From the NCBI RefSeq assembly GCF_030814435.1, contig NZ_JAUSUW010000006.1, positions 186,001 through 250,000 on the forward strand: a stretch of 64,000 bases of DNA, read 5' to 3'. Shown here one piece after another: positions 27,116 to 38,139 of this stretch; position 1 is the first letter of the stretch, and every line of letters begins with the position of its first letter. Origin of the DNA: Peteryoungia aggregata LMG 23059. Its GTDB lineage: Bacteria; Pseudomonadota; Alphaproteobacteria; Rhizobiales; Rhizobiaceae. The translations under genes and the position numbers were made by a program. The notes under the pieces were generated by a model that was not told the origin of the DNA, did no database searches, and was given only the letters and a program-made list of their open reading frames with translations.

Positions 27116-28795
27116 ATGAGCGAAGCAAAAAAGATCTCCGACGTCCTGCGCATAGCTGTGGCACAGTTCAACCCTGTTGTCGGTGACGTGACCGGCAATC
27201 TGGCCAAGGCGCGCGCTGCGCGCGCCGATGCGGCGGGGCAGGGCGCTGACCTGCTGTTGCTGACCGAGCTCTTCATCTCGGGCTATCCACCGGAAGATCT
27301 CGTCCTCAAGCCCGCGTTTCTTACCGCCTGCCTGCAGGCCGTCGAGGCCCTCGCTGCGGATACGGCCGATGGCGGTCCCGGCATAATCGTCGGTTTTCCC
27401 CGCCAGGGCGAAAAGGGGCGGCACAATTCCGTTGCTATCCTTGATGGCGGCCGGATCCTCGCCTTCCGAGACAAGATCGATCTGCCGAATTACGGCGAAT
27501 TCGACGAGAAACGTGTCTTCGTCGAAGGCGAAATGCCGGGGCCCGTCAACTTCCGGGGCGTGCGGATCGGCGTGCCGATCTGCGAGGAGATCTGGAACGA
27601 TCTCGGAGTCTGCGAGACGCTGGCCGAAACGGGCGCCGAGATCCTGCTGGTGCCCAATGGTTCGCCCTATTATCGCGGCAAGGTGGATGTCCGTCATCAG
27701 GTGGCACTCCGCCAGGTGATCGAGACCGGCCTGCCGATGATCTTCGCCAATCAGCTCGGTGGGCAGGACGAGCTTGTCTTTGACGGCGCGAGTTTTGCCT
27801 TCAATGGCGACAAGTCGCTCGCCTTCCAGATGAGCCAGTTCGAGGAGACCTTGTCCGTCACGACCTGGAAGCGCACGGTCGATGGCTGGCGTTGTGACCA
27901 AGGGCCGATGTCGCGCATTCCCGAGAAAGAAGAGGCCGACTACCGCGCCTGCGTGCTCGGCTTCCGTGATTATGTGAACAAGAACGGCTTCAAGAGCGTC
28001 GTGCTCGGCCTGTCCGGCGGTATCGACTCGGCCATCTGTGCGGCGATCGCCGTCGATGCATTGGGCGAGGAGCGGGTGCGCACGATCATGCTGCCCTACC
28101 GCTATACCTCCAAGGAAAGCTTTGCCGATGCCGAGGCCTGCGCCAAGGCGCTCGGCTGCCATTACGACATCGTTCCGATCCAGGAACCGGTCGAGGGCTT
28201 CCTTTCGTCGCTCTCGGACATGTTCGAGGGCACCGAAAGCGGCATCACCGAGGAGAACCTGCAGAGCCGTACGCGCGGGACGATCCTGATGGCCGTCTCC
28301 AACAAGTTCGGCTCGATGGTGGTGACGACCGGCAACAAGTCGGAAATGTCGGTCGGCTACGCCACGCTTTACGGCGACATGAATGGCGGCTTCAACCCCA
28401 TCAAGGACCTCTACAAGATGCAGGTCTATGCACTCTCGGCCTGGCGCAACGAGAATGTGCCGCCGGGCGCCCTTGGACCGTCAGGTGAAGTGATCCCGCA
28501 GAATATCCTGTCCAAGGCGCCGTCTGCAGAATTGCGTCCGAACCAGACCGATCAGGATTCCCTCCCGCCCTATCCCGTTCTCGACGATATCCTCGAATGC
28601 CTCGTCGAAAAGGAAATGGGCGTCGACGAGATTGTGGCGCGTGGCCATGATGTTGCGACCGTGCATCGTGTCGAACATCTGCTCTATCTCGCCGAATACA
28701 AGCGCCGCCAGTCGGCACCGGGCGTGAAAATCACCAAGAAGAATTTCGGACGCGATCGTCGCTATCCGATCACGAACCGGTTCCGCGATCGCTGA
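27116..28795 (+). CDS. nadE: NAD+ synthase, glutamine-hydrolysing
   Basis: 559-residue two-domain enzyme for the last step of NAD synthesis (deamido-NAD to NAD, using glutamine and ATP). The N-terminal nitrilase-like glutaminase spans about residues 10-270: Glu in LTELFISGYPPEDL, Lys in FRDKIDLPNYGEF and Cys in VPICEEIW form its triad. The C-terminal synthetase carries the PP-loop SGGIDSAICAAIA and ATTGNKSE-like VTTGNKSEMSVGYAT. Full length. The ATG at 27116 lies inside a further GTGTCATGAG. A TolB-like gene follows after 29 bp, probably cotranscribed. Confidence 0.96.
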   Translation: MSEAKKISDVLRIAVAQFNPVVGDVTGNLAKARAARADAAGQGADLLLLTELFISGYPPEDLVLKPAFLTACLQAVEALAADTADGGPGIIVGFPRQGEKGRHNSVAILDGGRILAFRDKIDLPNYGEFDEKRVFVEGEMPGPVNFRGVRIGVPICEEIWNDLGVCETLAETGAEILLVPNGSPYYRGKVDVRHQVALRQVIETGLPMIFANQLGGQDELVFDGASFAFNGDKSLAFQMSQFEETLSVTTWKRTVDGWRCDQGPMSRIPEKEEADYRACVLGFRDYVNKNGFKSVVLGLSGGIDSAICAAIAVDALGEERVRTIMLPYRYTSKESFADAEACAKALGCHYDIVPIQEPVEGFLSSLSDMFEGTESGITEENLQSRTRGTILMAVSNKFGSMVVTTGNKSEMSVGYATLYGDMNGGFNPIKDLYKMQVYALSAWRNENVPPGALGPSGEVIPQNILSKAPSAELRPNQTDQDSLPPYPVLDDILECLVEKEMGVDEIVARGHDVATVHRVEHLLYLAEYKRRQSAPGVKITKKNFGRDRRYPITNRFRDR

Positions 28796-28824
28796 GCGAT
28801 CAGGTCCGGCCGAGAGGAAGCAGA

Positions 28825-29661
28825 ATGCGCAGTTCCGTCGAAATCTACGACATCAATACACGCGAATGCGAGGTCGTCTGGCAGACGGAAGACCTCGTCG
28901 AGGCGCCCAACTGGTCGCGTGATGGCGAGTTCCTCGTCATCAATGGCGACGGGCTGCTCTATGCTTTGCCGCTGGATGAGGATGATCCGGAGCCGGAGCT
29001 GATCGACACCAGCTTCGCCGTCCGGCTCAACAACGATCACGGCATTTCGCCTGACGGTGCCTCGATCGCATTCTCGGACCACACGCTCTACGGCAAATCC
29101 TGCATCTACCTGCTGGGCGATGGGGACGGCGAACCGCGCCAGGTTACAGACAAGATGCCGTCCTACTGGCATGGTTGGTCGCCGGACGGGAAAGAACTCG
29201 CCTATTGCGGTGAGCGCAACGGTGCCTTCGATATCTACACGGTCTCGACCAAGGGCGGCTCCGAGAGACGGTTGACGAACGGTGAGGGGCATAATGATGG
29301 CCCCGACTATTCGCCCGATGGTGAGTGGATCTATTTCAATTCCAGCCGCACCGGCTCCATGCAGATCTGGCGTATGCGCATCGATGGGAGCGATCTGCAG
29401 CAGCTGACCTCCGACGGCTATGGTGACTGGTTTCCGCATCCGTCGCCGGATGGGAGCAAGGTGCTGTTCCTCTCCTATGACGCCGATGTTTCGGGCCACC
29501 CGCGCGACAAGCAGGTTTGGCTTCGTCTGATGGATGCCGACGGCGGCAATGTCGAAACGCTGTTCGAGTTCTTCGGAGGGCAGGGGTCGATCAACGTTCC
29601 GAATTGGTCTCCGGACGGGACAGCCTTCGCATTCGTCCGATACTTCCCGACAACGGACTGA
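28825..29661 (+). CDS. TolB-like WD40/PD40 beta-propeller protein
   Basis: 278 residues with at least five PD40 repeats, seen as APNWSRDGEFLVING, GISPDGASIAFSD, HGWSPDGKELAYCG, PDYSPDGEWIYFNSSRTG, PHPSPDGSKVLFLSY and PNWSPDGTAFAF. This is the TolB C-terminal propeller type, but there is no signal peptide and no N-terminal TolB domain, so it is not the Tol-Pal TolB and is probably cytoplasmic. RBS GAGG precedes ATG 28825. It follows nadE by 29 bp. Function unknown; a protein-interaction scaffold is the usual inference. Confidence 0.83.
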   Translation: MRSSVEIYDINTRECEVVWQTEDLVEAPNWSRDGEFLVINGDGLLYALPLDEDDPEPELIDTSFAVRLNNDHGISPDGASIAFSDHTLYGKSCIYLLGDGDGEPRQVTDKMPSYWHGWSPDGKELAYCGERNGAFDIYTVSTKGGSERRLTNGEGHNDGPDYSPDGEWIYFNSSRTGSMQIWRMRIDGSDLQQLTSDGYGDWFPHPSPDGSKVLFLSYDADVSGHPRDKQVWLRLMDADGGNVETLFEFFGGQGSINVPNWSPDGTAFAFVRYFPTTD

Positions 29662-29709
29662 TACTGTCGCTTTTGCTCTGTCCCAGCCTGCTGCTTCCGG
29701 CTAGAAGAC

Positions 29710-31673
<1,964 letters not shown>

Positions 31674-31768
31674 ATCCTGCGTTCCGGTTGTCGTTTGCAA
31701 GGCATGACACGACCCTGACGGGACGCAGGATAGCTGAGCGATGTCCAAAATAAAATGACCGATGACGT

Positions 31769-31798
31769 GGCGGTCGCGCGTGCCGTGTCGCGACCGCC
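31769..31798 (-). terminator. Terminator after luxI
   Basis: ggcggtcgcg (31769-31778), 10-base loop, cgcgaccgcc (31789-31798): a perfect 10-bp stem 7 bp after the luxI stop. T-rich sequence (CATTTTATTTT) follows on the minus strand after about 12 bases. Confidence 0.7.
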
Positions 31799-31805
31799 GG
31801 TTTGA

Positions 31806-32447
31806 TCAGGCGGCCCGCGCTGCGGTCAGGGTCATCGGCGTCTCCAGCACGCTGCCGTCGATGGCGGCGATCGCCTTCATGCGATCCAGCAGATCCTGTG
31901 AGACCTCCCAGGACACAGCGACCGCCTGGACGACGCCGATGCGTTGCGGTTCACCGATACGGCGACCTGGGCAACCCATGCGCTTGAACATGCGCTCAAG
32001 GAAGACATCGGTCACGGTGACGATGTGGCTGAGGCCGGAGGCGAGGCCCAGTTCTCCGACGCCGCACATCAGTTCCGCAGCGGCGATGGTGACTTGGTTG
32101 CTCGCGCGGTCCTGTGAAATTGTCGGGTCGATGCAGAAGCGGCTTGATTCCCAGATCGCGGCACTGCGGATCTGGGGGCCATCGCCCAAGAGGATCGGGA
32201 AGGTGTCGTCGAGCATGTTCGGGCCGAGTGTCGGCAGAAGGCGGAGCGCACCCCGCAGGCGCCCTTCATCGCCGTATGAGAGGACGTAAAGCGGGTTGGC
32301 GCGGTCGTAATCGTCAATCTCCCAATCGTCCCGCACCTCGACCTCCCAGCCCAGCAGGTCATGGAATACGCGTTTGCGCAGCCTGTGCATGGCGTCGATG
32401 TCCGATGGAAACTGGTTGCGGCGGGTGCCGTTGATGATCCTGATCAT
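31806..32447 (-). CDS. Acyl-homoserine-lactone synthase (LuxI family)
   Basis: 213-residue autoinducer synthase that joins S-adenosylmethionine and acyl-ACP to make an N-acyl-homoserine lactone. The family residues fall at the expected numbers: Arg 24, Phe 28, Trp 34, Asp 45, Asp 48, Arg 69, Glu 100 and Arg 103 (segments RLRKRVFHDLLGW, WEIDDYD and WESSRF). ATG 32447 has AAGGAG at good spacing; the upstream ATG of the open frame (32492) does not fit. The luxR-type gene is 121 bp upstream on the same strand, and a dyad like a lux box lies between. The acyl length made cannot be read from sequence. Confidence 0.96.
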   Translation of the reverse strand: MIRIINGTRRNQFPSDIDAMHRLRKRVFHDLLGWEVEVRDDWEIDDYDRANPLYVLSYGDEGRLRGALRLLPTLGPNMLDDTFPILLGDGPQIRSAAIWESSRFCIDPTISQDRASNQVTIAAAELMCGVGELGLASGLSHIVTVTDVFLERMFKRMGCPGRRIGEPQRIGVVQAVAVSWEVSQDLLDRMKAIAAIDGSVLETPMTLTAARAA

Positions 32448-32507
32448 GCTTTGCTCCTTCTTGCAGAACGGAACAGTCAGGATGCGGTTCAATGGGCCTC
32501 TCTGAAA

Positions 32508-32523
32508 CTGACGGTGGCGACAG
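32508..32523 (-). promoter_or_regulatory. Candidate lux box upstream of luxI
   Basis: On the minus strand CTGTCG-CCAC-CGTCAG: arms match 5 of 6, and CTGTCG is the core half-site of many lux boxes. It lies 61-76 bp upstream of luxI, between luxR and luxI, as expected for autoinduction. Confidence 0.35.
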
Positions 32524-32568
32524 CTTCCGTGGTTGCAATCTGTGATACGATGGTTGGTTTGCCCCTCG

Positions 32569-33294
32569 TCACGGTGTCCGGGGCTCCGCGAGGCGCGGGA
32601 TCAGCCCCCTCCAGACGGCCTCCGCGACGGCCTGGGCATTGTTGACGACGTCGAGCTTTTGTCGTGCATTGGCCATGAAATAGCGGATTGTGCGTTCGGA
32701 AATTCCGAGGATGACTGCCGCTTCCCAATAGCTCTTCCCGGCGGCGATCCAGGCCAAGGTCTCGCGTTCACGTCGCGTCAGCGGACTATGGGCAGCGGAT
32801 GGTGAGGCCAGGTCGATGGTCGTGGTGCTGCCTATGCGGGCATGAAGCCTGCCACCGAGACTGACGAGATCCCGGTCGTTTGCCCGGCGCCAGGCCGCCA
32901 GCTGCCGACCGGTCAAGGTGGTCTGGACGAGAATGCAGCTGTGGCGCCCCGGCAGGCCCGGTAGCGGATAGGCAAGGATGACAGGGGCGTTGCCCTCCAC
33001 GCCGCTCTTTGCCCACGAATCAAGCTGGACGGGCTCCAGTGCCGAAAAGGCTCTGGCGATCTGCTCGACGCCCGGCCTGCGGTGCAGGGCACGAGCGATC
33101 TGGGGCGTTTCCCGCCTCTGGCTGTGATGCAGGTTGTATGTGCGCAGGCGGCCATTGCTGATGGCGCCGTCGAGATAGGTAACGGGTCCTGTTCCGTAGG
33201 CCGCCTGAAGCCTCTGGAGGAAGGTCGAGGGGTCGAGCTTCTCCTGCTTCTCCAGCCAATCCAACACATCGAAATAAACCCCGAACTGCACCAT
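32569..33294 (-). CDS. LuxR-family transcriptional regulator
   Basis: 241 residues. The C-terminal LuxR/FixJ helix-turn-helix is clear: LTRRERETLAWIAAGKSYWE, then ILGISERTIRYFMANARQKL. The N-terminal 165 residues are in the position of the autoinducer-binding domain but the usual W-x3-Y and D-P ligand residues are hard to find, so the sensory half is divergent. ATG 33294 is the start; its ribosome site AAGGG forms part of a palindrome (see 33303). The gene is followed by luxI after 121 bp, giving a regulator-synthase quorum-sensing pair. Confidence 0.9.
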   Translation of the reverse strand: MVQFGVYFDVLDWLEKQEKLDPSTFLQRLQAAYGTGPVTYLDGAISNGRLRTYNLHHSQRRETPQIARALHRRPGVEQIARAFSALEPVQLDSWAKSGVEGNAPVILAYPLPGLPGRHSCILVQTTLTGRQLAAWRRANDRDLVSLGGRLHARIGSTTTIDLASPSAAHSPLTRRERETLAWIAAGKSYWEAAVILGISERTIRYFMANARQKLDVVNNAQAVAEAVWRGLIPRLAEPRTP

Positions 33295-33302
33295 GAACTA
33301 TA

Positions 33303-33319
33303 CCCTTGGATTCCAAGGG
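33303..33319. promoter_or_regulatory. Perfect palindrome over the luxR ribosome-binding site
   Basis: cccttgga-t-tccaaggg: 8-bp arms with a 1-base centre, 9-25 bp upstream of the luxR ATG. On the minus strand its left-hand AAGGG is the probable Shine-Dalgarno. It may be an operator, an RNA-level control, or both; a 1-base loop makes a simple RNA hairpin strained, so a DNA operator is likelier. Confidence 0.55.
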
Positions 33320-33422
33320 AAACAGTCTCACGGTTACAGCTTTGGCTTGTCCAGATGCCAGATTTCGCGGAGACGGGTGGCGGCAGAGTCTGGCACCCCC
33401 ATTTTTCATCGGCGGCTTGCCG

Positions 33423-35738
33423 TCAGACTGCGGGGGTCGAGGCTTCGACGACGGCCAGCGCCGCCATGTTGACCACACCACGCGACGTGACGGAGGTGGA
33501 GAGGACGTGTGCAGGCATGGCGGCCCCTAACAGGATCGGGCCGACATGCAGCGCGTCCATCATGGTGCGGACAATCCCGAGCGAGATGTTTGCAGCATCG
33601 AGATTCGGGAAGGCCAGGAGGTTCGCTTCGCCTGTCAGGGTGCTGTCCGGCATGGCGCGCTTGCGCAGCACTTCAGATAGCGCCGAGCCGCCCTGCATCT
33701 CGCCGTCAACTTCAAGGTCCGGCGCCGAACTGCGAATGATCTCCAGAGCGTGACGCATCTTCGAGGCACTCGGGGAGGGGCGCGAGCCGAAATTCGAATG
33801 CGACAGGAGGGCGGCCTTCGGCGCAATGCCAAACCGGCGAATTTCCTGCGCCGCGAGGATCGTCATCTCGGCAATCTCCTCGGCACTCGGATCGTCGGTG
33901 ACGAAGGTGTCGGTGAAGAAGATTGCTCCACGCTGCGAGATCAGGAGGCTCAAGCCGGAGAAGTCCCGCACGCCGGGACGCTTGCCGATGATCTGGCGTA
34001 CGTCACGCAGATGGCGGTCGAAACGGCCTTCAACGCCGCAGATCAGCGCATCGGCTTCGCCGCGCTTGACGGCGAGTGCTCCGATGACCGTCGTGTTCGT
34101 GCGCACGATGGTCCTTGCCGCTTCCGGGTTGATTCCGGCGCGGCCGACAAGAGCGAAATAGTCATCGACATAGTCGCGATAGCGCGGATCGTCTTCGGGG
34201 TTGACCAGTTCGAAATCGGTGCCCGGACGGATGCGCAGGCCGTAACGCTTCAGGCGCGTTTCGATGATCTGCGGTCGGCCGATCAGGATCGGTTCGCCGA
34301 TGCCGTCTTCGAGCAGCACCTGGGCTGCACGCAGCACGCGCTCATCCTCGCCTTCCGCGAAGATCACGCGCTTCTTCGATGCAATCTTGGCCGCCGCGAA
34401 GATCGGCTTCATGACGAAGCCCGAGCGGAAGACAAACCGGTTCAGCTGGTCGAGATAGGTGTCGAAGTCGGCGATCGGGCGACGGGCCACGCCGCTGTCG
34501 GCGGCTGCCTTGGCGACCGCCGGTGCGATGCGCAGGATGAGACGCGGATCGAAGGGTGACGGGATGAGATAGTCCGGGCCGAAGGTCGGCGTCTCGCCGG
34601 AATAGGCACGGGCTGCGACTTCCGAGACTTCCTCGCGGGCGAGCGCGGCGATGGCACGGACAGCCGCCATCTTCATCTCTTCGTTGATCGTCGTTGCGCC
34701 GCAATCGAGCGCGCCGCGGAAGATATAGGGGAAGCAGAGGACGTTGTTGACCTGGTTCGGGAAGTCCGAGCGGCCCGTGCAGATCATGGCGTCCGGACGC
34801 GCGGCGCGCGCATCTTCCGGCATGATCTCCGGCTTCGGGTTGGCGAGCGCCATGATCAGCGGCTTCGGCGCCATGCGTGCCAGCAGTTCCGGCTTCAGGA
34901 CCCCGGCAGCAGAGAGGCCGAGGAAGACGTCGGCATCGTCGATGCTTTCGGCGAGCGCACGCTTGTCGGTCTCCTGGGCATAGACTTCCTTCCAGGGATC
35001 CATCAGCTCGTTGCGACCCTTGTAGACGAGGCCTTCGATGTCGTGAACCCAGATGTTCTCACGCTTGGCGCCGAGGATGACGAGCAGGTTGAGGCAGGCG
35101 AGCGCTGCGGCGCCGGCGCCGGACGCGACGATCTTGACGTCCTCGATCGCCTTGCCCGCGAGCTCGAGGCCGTTCAGGATGGCAGCGGCGACGATGATCG
35201 CGGTGCCGTGCTGGTCGTCATGGAAGACCGGAATGTTCATCTTGGCACGGAGCTGGTCCTCGACCTGGAAACATTCAGGGGCCTTGATGTCTTCCAGATT
35301 GATGCCGCCAAAAGTCGGCTCAAGAGCAGAGATGGTCGAGACCATTTCGTCGACTGTCGGGGCGTCAATTTCGATGTCGAAGACATCGATGCCGGCGAAT
35401 TTCTTGAAAAGGACCGCCTTGCCTTCCATGACGGGCTTGGAGGCGAGCGGGCCGATGTTGCCAAGGCCGAGTACGGCCGTGCCGTTGGAAATCACGGCGA
35501 CCAGGTTTGAGCGTGCCGTGTAGTCGTCGGCCGCCGCAGGATCGTCCTTGATGGCGAGGCAGGGGGCTGCGACGCCCGGCGAATAGGCGAGTGCCAAATC
35601 GCGCTGGTTGCCAAGCGGCTTCGTGGCCTGGATCTCCAGTTTTCCCGGACGCGGATAGCGGTGATAGAAGAGCGCCTGCTCGTCGAGGTCGGCGGTCGGG
35701 TTCGCAGCTTGCGGCTTGTTCTTGTCCTGGGAATTCAT
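33423..35738 (-). CDS. maeB: NADP-dependent malic enzyme with phosphotransacetylase-like domain
   Basis: 771-residue fusion typical of proteobacterial MaeB. The N-terminal malic enzyme (about 1-430) decarboxylates malate to pyruvate: LALAYSPGVAAPCLAI, GNIGPLASKPVMEGKAVLFK, DDQHGTAIIVAAA, and the nucleotide site VASGAGAAALACLN. The C-terminal part (about 440-760) has the Pta fold (KRVIFAEGEDERVLRAAQ, LGAAMPAHVLSTS) and usually acts as a regulatory module binding acetyl-CoA. Start MNSQDKNKPQAANPTADLDE is family-like. It is divergent from the metallophosphoesterase gene. Confidence 0.95.
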   Translation of the reverse strand: MNSQDKNKPQAANPTADLDEQALFYHRYPRPGKLEIQATKPLGNQRDLALAYSPGVAAPCLAIKDDPAAADDYTARSNLVAVISNGTAVLGLGNIGPLASKPVMEGKAVLFKKFAGIDVFDIEIDAPTVDEMVSTISALEPTFGGINLEDIKAPECFQVEDQLRAKMNIPVFHDDQHGTAIIVAAAILNGLELAGKAIEDVKIVASGAGAAALACLNLLVILGAKRENIWVHDIEGLVYKGRNELMDPWKEVYAQETDKRALAESIDDADVFLGLSAAGVLKPELLARMAPKPLIMALANPKPEIMPEDARAARPDAMICTGRSDFPNQVNNVLCFPYIFRGALDCGATTINEEMKMAAVRAIAALAREEVSEVAARAYSGETPTFGPDYLIPSPFDPRLILRIAPAVAKAAADSGVARRPIADFDTYLDQLNRFVFRSGFVMKPIFAAAKIASKKRVIFAEGEDERVLRAAQVLLEDGIGEPILIGRPQIIETRLKRYGLRIRPGTDFELVNPEDDPRYRDYVDDYFALVGRAGINPEAARTIVRTNTTVIGALAVKRGEADALICGVEGRFDRHLRDVRQIIGKRPGVRDFSGLSLLISQRGAIFFTDTFVTDDPSAEEIAEMTILAAQEIRRFGIAPKAALLSHSNFGSRPSPSASKMRHALEIIRSSAPDLEVDGEMQGGSALSEVLRKRAMPDSTLTGEANLLAFPNLDAANISLGIVRTMMDALHVGPILLGAAMPAHVLSTSVTSRGVVNMAALAVVEASTPAV

Positions 35739-35950
35739 CGGGTCACCGGCAGTTTCTGATCTTCGGATCTGGTCTGCCCGTCATACACGAATTGACCACA
35801 AGTGGTAGACTTTAGTTCCTGCTTTTCCCCGCCGCTTTACCCGCTCTTTTCGAGGGGAATAGCCGGTTTTGCCGGCCTATCACGCCGATGTCATCTTCCT
35901 GAAACACGAGTCTGGTTAAGCGCTGTCGTGACAGCGAAGAGGACCGTGCC

Positions 35951-36805
35951 GTGGAAGATGCCAGCGAAACACGCCATTTCAGGACCCTGTTTATCTCGGA
36001 CGTCCATCTCGGATCGAAGGCCGCCAAGACGGATTTTCTTCTGGACTTCCTGAGGACGCATGAGGCTGAGACCATCATACTGGTCGGCGACATCGTCGAC
36101 GGCTGGCGTCTCAAGCGCAGCTGGTACTGGCCGCAGCAATGCAACGATGTCGTCCAGAAGCTGTTGCGCAAGGCGCGCAAGGGCACGCGGATCGTCTACA
36201 TTCCCGGCAATCATGACGAATTCATGCGTGATTTTCCCGGCATCCATTTTGGCGGCATCGAAGTGGCCGAGCGCCTCATTCACGAGATGGCGGATGGCAA
36301 GAAGTATCTCGTGCTGCACGGCGACGAATTCGATGTCGTCGTCCGCAATGCCCGTCTGCTCGCCTATCTCGGCGACTGGGCCTATGACACCGCGATCGCG
36401 ATCAACGTCATGCTGGCGGCGATCCGCCGCCGCCTCGGCATGCCCTATTGGTCGTTCTCTGCCTGGGCGAAGCTCCAGGTCAAGCACGCTGTCAACTTCA
36501 TCGGCGAGTTTCAGCGAGTCGTCGCCGACGAGGCACGACGTGCCGAAGTGGATGGCGTCATCTGTGGCCATATCCATCACGCCGTGATGGAGGACATTGA
36601 TGGCATCCACTACGTCAACACCGGAGACTGGGTGGAGAGCTGCACGGCGATCGCCGAGCATGCTGACGGGCGGCTTGAGTTGATCTCCTGGGGGCACAAG
36701 GTCAGCGAGGCGCCCGCTGGAAAGCGTCCGGTGAAGATGGTTCCGGTCCTGCTTCCGACGTCAATGCCCGAAACGGCGCAGGGCGAGGGCGTCCGCGCCG
36801 CGTGA
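35951..36805 (+). CDS. LpxH-like metallophosphoesterase (UDP-2,3-diacylglucosamine diphosphatase family)
   Basis: 284-residue calcineurin-fold phosphatase. Metal-binding motifs are complete: LFISDVHLGSK, LVGDIVDGW, YIPGNHDEF, VLHGDEFD and the C-terminal CGHIHH with NTGDWVES. This is the COG2908/LpxH pattern, so cleavage of UDP-2,3-diacylglucosamine to lipid X in lipid A synthesis is plausible, but alphaproteobacteria commonly use LpxI, and other substrates are possible. GTG 35951 is used with GAGGA 12 bases before. The C-terminal 35 residues are basic and variable. Confidence 0.8.
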   Translation: MEDASETRHFRTLFISDVHLGSKAAKTDFLLDFLRTHEAETIILVGDIVDGWRLKRSWYWPQQCNDVVQKLLRKARKGTRIVYIPGNHDEFMRDFPGIHFGGIEVAERLIHEMADGKKYLVLHGDEFDVVVRNARLLAYLGDWAYDTAIAINVMLAAIRRRLGMPYWSFSAWAKLQVKHAVNFIGEFQRVVADEARRAEVDGVICGHIHHAVMEDIDGIHYVNTGDWVESCTAIAEHADGRLELISWGHKVSEAPAGKRPVKMVPVLLPTSMPETAQGEGVRAA

Positions 36806-36924
36806 GCAATCGATTGTTGCAAAGCGGTCAACCCTTTGGGCAATCGGCCGGGACAACGCGATTAATGGTTTGCAAAGGATTTCTTCTGCCGCGGCGATGG
36901 TTATAGTGTGCAGCCATCTGTCAT

Positions 36925-38127
36925 GTGATTTGCGCAACCGGGTCGTCCGGCGCGGATTTGGAAGTAGTCGCCACCTTGAGTCCGGTTGAGCCTGAAAACG
37001 CACGCATCGAGATCGATAAGCAGCCGGACGGGAACGGTCGGCTGATCCGGCTTGTCGGTCGTTGGAAGAACAACAGTCTCTCAGCAATGATCAAGTCGGC
37101 CGGTCCGTTGATCGATGGCGCTGGCACGACGTCGGAAACGATCGATCTCAGCGGCGTTACCGGCATGGATACCGCTGGTGCCTGGCTCATCCGTCGTTTC
37201 GTCACCGAGCAGCGGGCGCAGGGACGATCCGTGGAGATCGTCGGTGGGTCGGCGGGTATGCGACAGCTCATCGAGGCGCTTCCCGAAGCCGTCACGCCGC
37301 CGGAGAAGCCGATCGACCGCCGAAATCTGTTCGAGCGGATCTTCGAACCTGTCGGACGCGTGACCATCAGCCTGTGGGATGACATGGTCGCGATGATGTT
37401 CGTGCTGGGCTCGGCGGTGCGGGGTGCGCAGACGAAGCTCGGTCGCGGCGCCGGTGTCTCTCCTGCCTCGGTCGTCAACCAGCTCGACCACATGGGGGTG
37501 CGCGCTGTTCCGATCATCGTCCTGATGTCCTTCCTGATCGGCGCCATCATTGCGCAGCAGGGGGCGTTCCAGCTCCGGTATTTCGGAGCGGAAGTTTTCG
37601 TCGTTGACCTCGTCGGCATCCTGCAACTGCGCGAGATCGGCGTGCTTCTGACGGCGATCATGATCGCGGGCCGCTCGGGAAGTGCCATTACCGCGGAAAT
37701 CGGCTCGATGAAGATGCGCGAGGAAATCGACGCGCTGAAGGTCATTGGTCTCAATCCGATCGGCGTTCTGGTGTTTCCGCGCCTCGTCGCGCTCACCATC
37801 GCGCTGCCGCTTCTGACCATCGTCGCCAATTTCTCGGCGCTCTACGGCGCCGCCGTGGTGGCCTGGGCCTATTCGGGCATCACCTTCGACGTGTTCATCA
37901 CCCGTCTGCACGAAGCGGTGGACTATTCGACGCTCGCAACCGGGATGATCAAGGCGCCCTTCATGGCACTCATCATCGGCATCATCGCGGCGGTCGAGGG
38001 CATGAAGGTCGGCGGCAGTGCCGAATCGCTCGGTCGCCACGTGACCGCCTCGGTGGTCAAGTCGATTTTCGTCGTCATCCTCGTGGACGGGCTGTTTGCC
38101 ATGTTCTACGCAGCCATCGATTTCTGA
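36925..38127 (+). CDS. mlaE: MlaE-type ABC transporter permease with N-terminal STAS domain
   Basis: About 400 residues. Residues 30-115 form a STAS-like domain (IRLVGRWKNNSLSAMI, IDLSGVTGMDTAGAWLI), fused to a six-helix MlaE permease (about 140-400) with QLREIGVLLTAIMIAGRSGSAITAEIG (the conserved E-I-G loop) and EEIDALKVIGLNPI. It moves phospholipid between inner membrane and periplasm with the MlaF ATPase and MlaD. The start GTG 36925 is uncertain; a TTG at 36958 is an alternative. Operon with mlaF (12 bp), mlaD (3 bp) and a lipoprotein gene (overlap). Confidence 0.93.
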   Translation: MICATGSSGADLEVVATLSPVEPENARIEIDKQPDGNGRLIRLVGRWKNNSLSAMIKSAGPLIDGAGTTSETIDLSGVTGMDTAGAWLIRRFVTEQRAQGRSVEIVGGSAGMRQLIEALPEAVTPPEKPIDRRNLFERIFEPVGRVTISLWDDMVAMMFVLGSAVRGAQTKLGRGAGVSPASVVNQLDHMGVRAVPIIVLMSFLIGAIIAQQGAFQLRYFGAEVFVVDLVGILQLREIGVLLTAIMIAGRSGSAITAEIGSMKMREEIDALKVIGLNPIGVLVFPRLVALTIALPLLTIVANFSALYGAAVVAWAYSGITFDVFITRLHEAVDYSTLATGMIKAPFMALIIGIIAAVEGMKVGGSAESLGRHVTASVVKSIFVVILVDGLFAMFYAAIDF

Positions 38128-38139
38128 GGAGGGTGGACG

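Noticed and set aside
26995..27186. 63-residue frame overlapping the nadE start
   Set aside because: Overlaps nadE in another frame, lacks a ribosome site and resembles no family.
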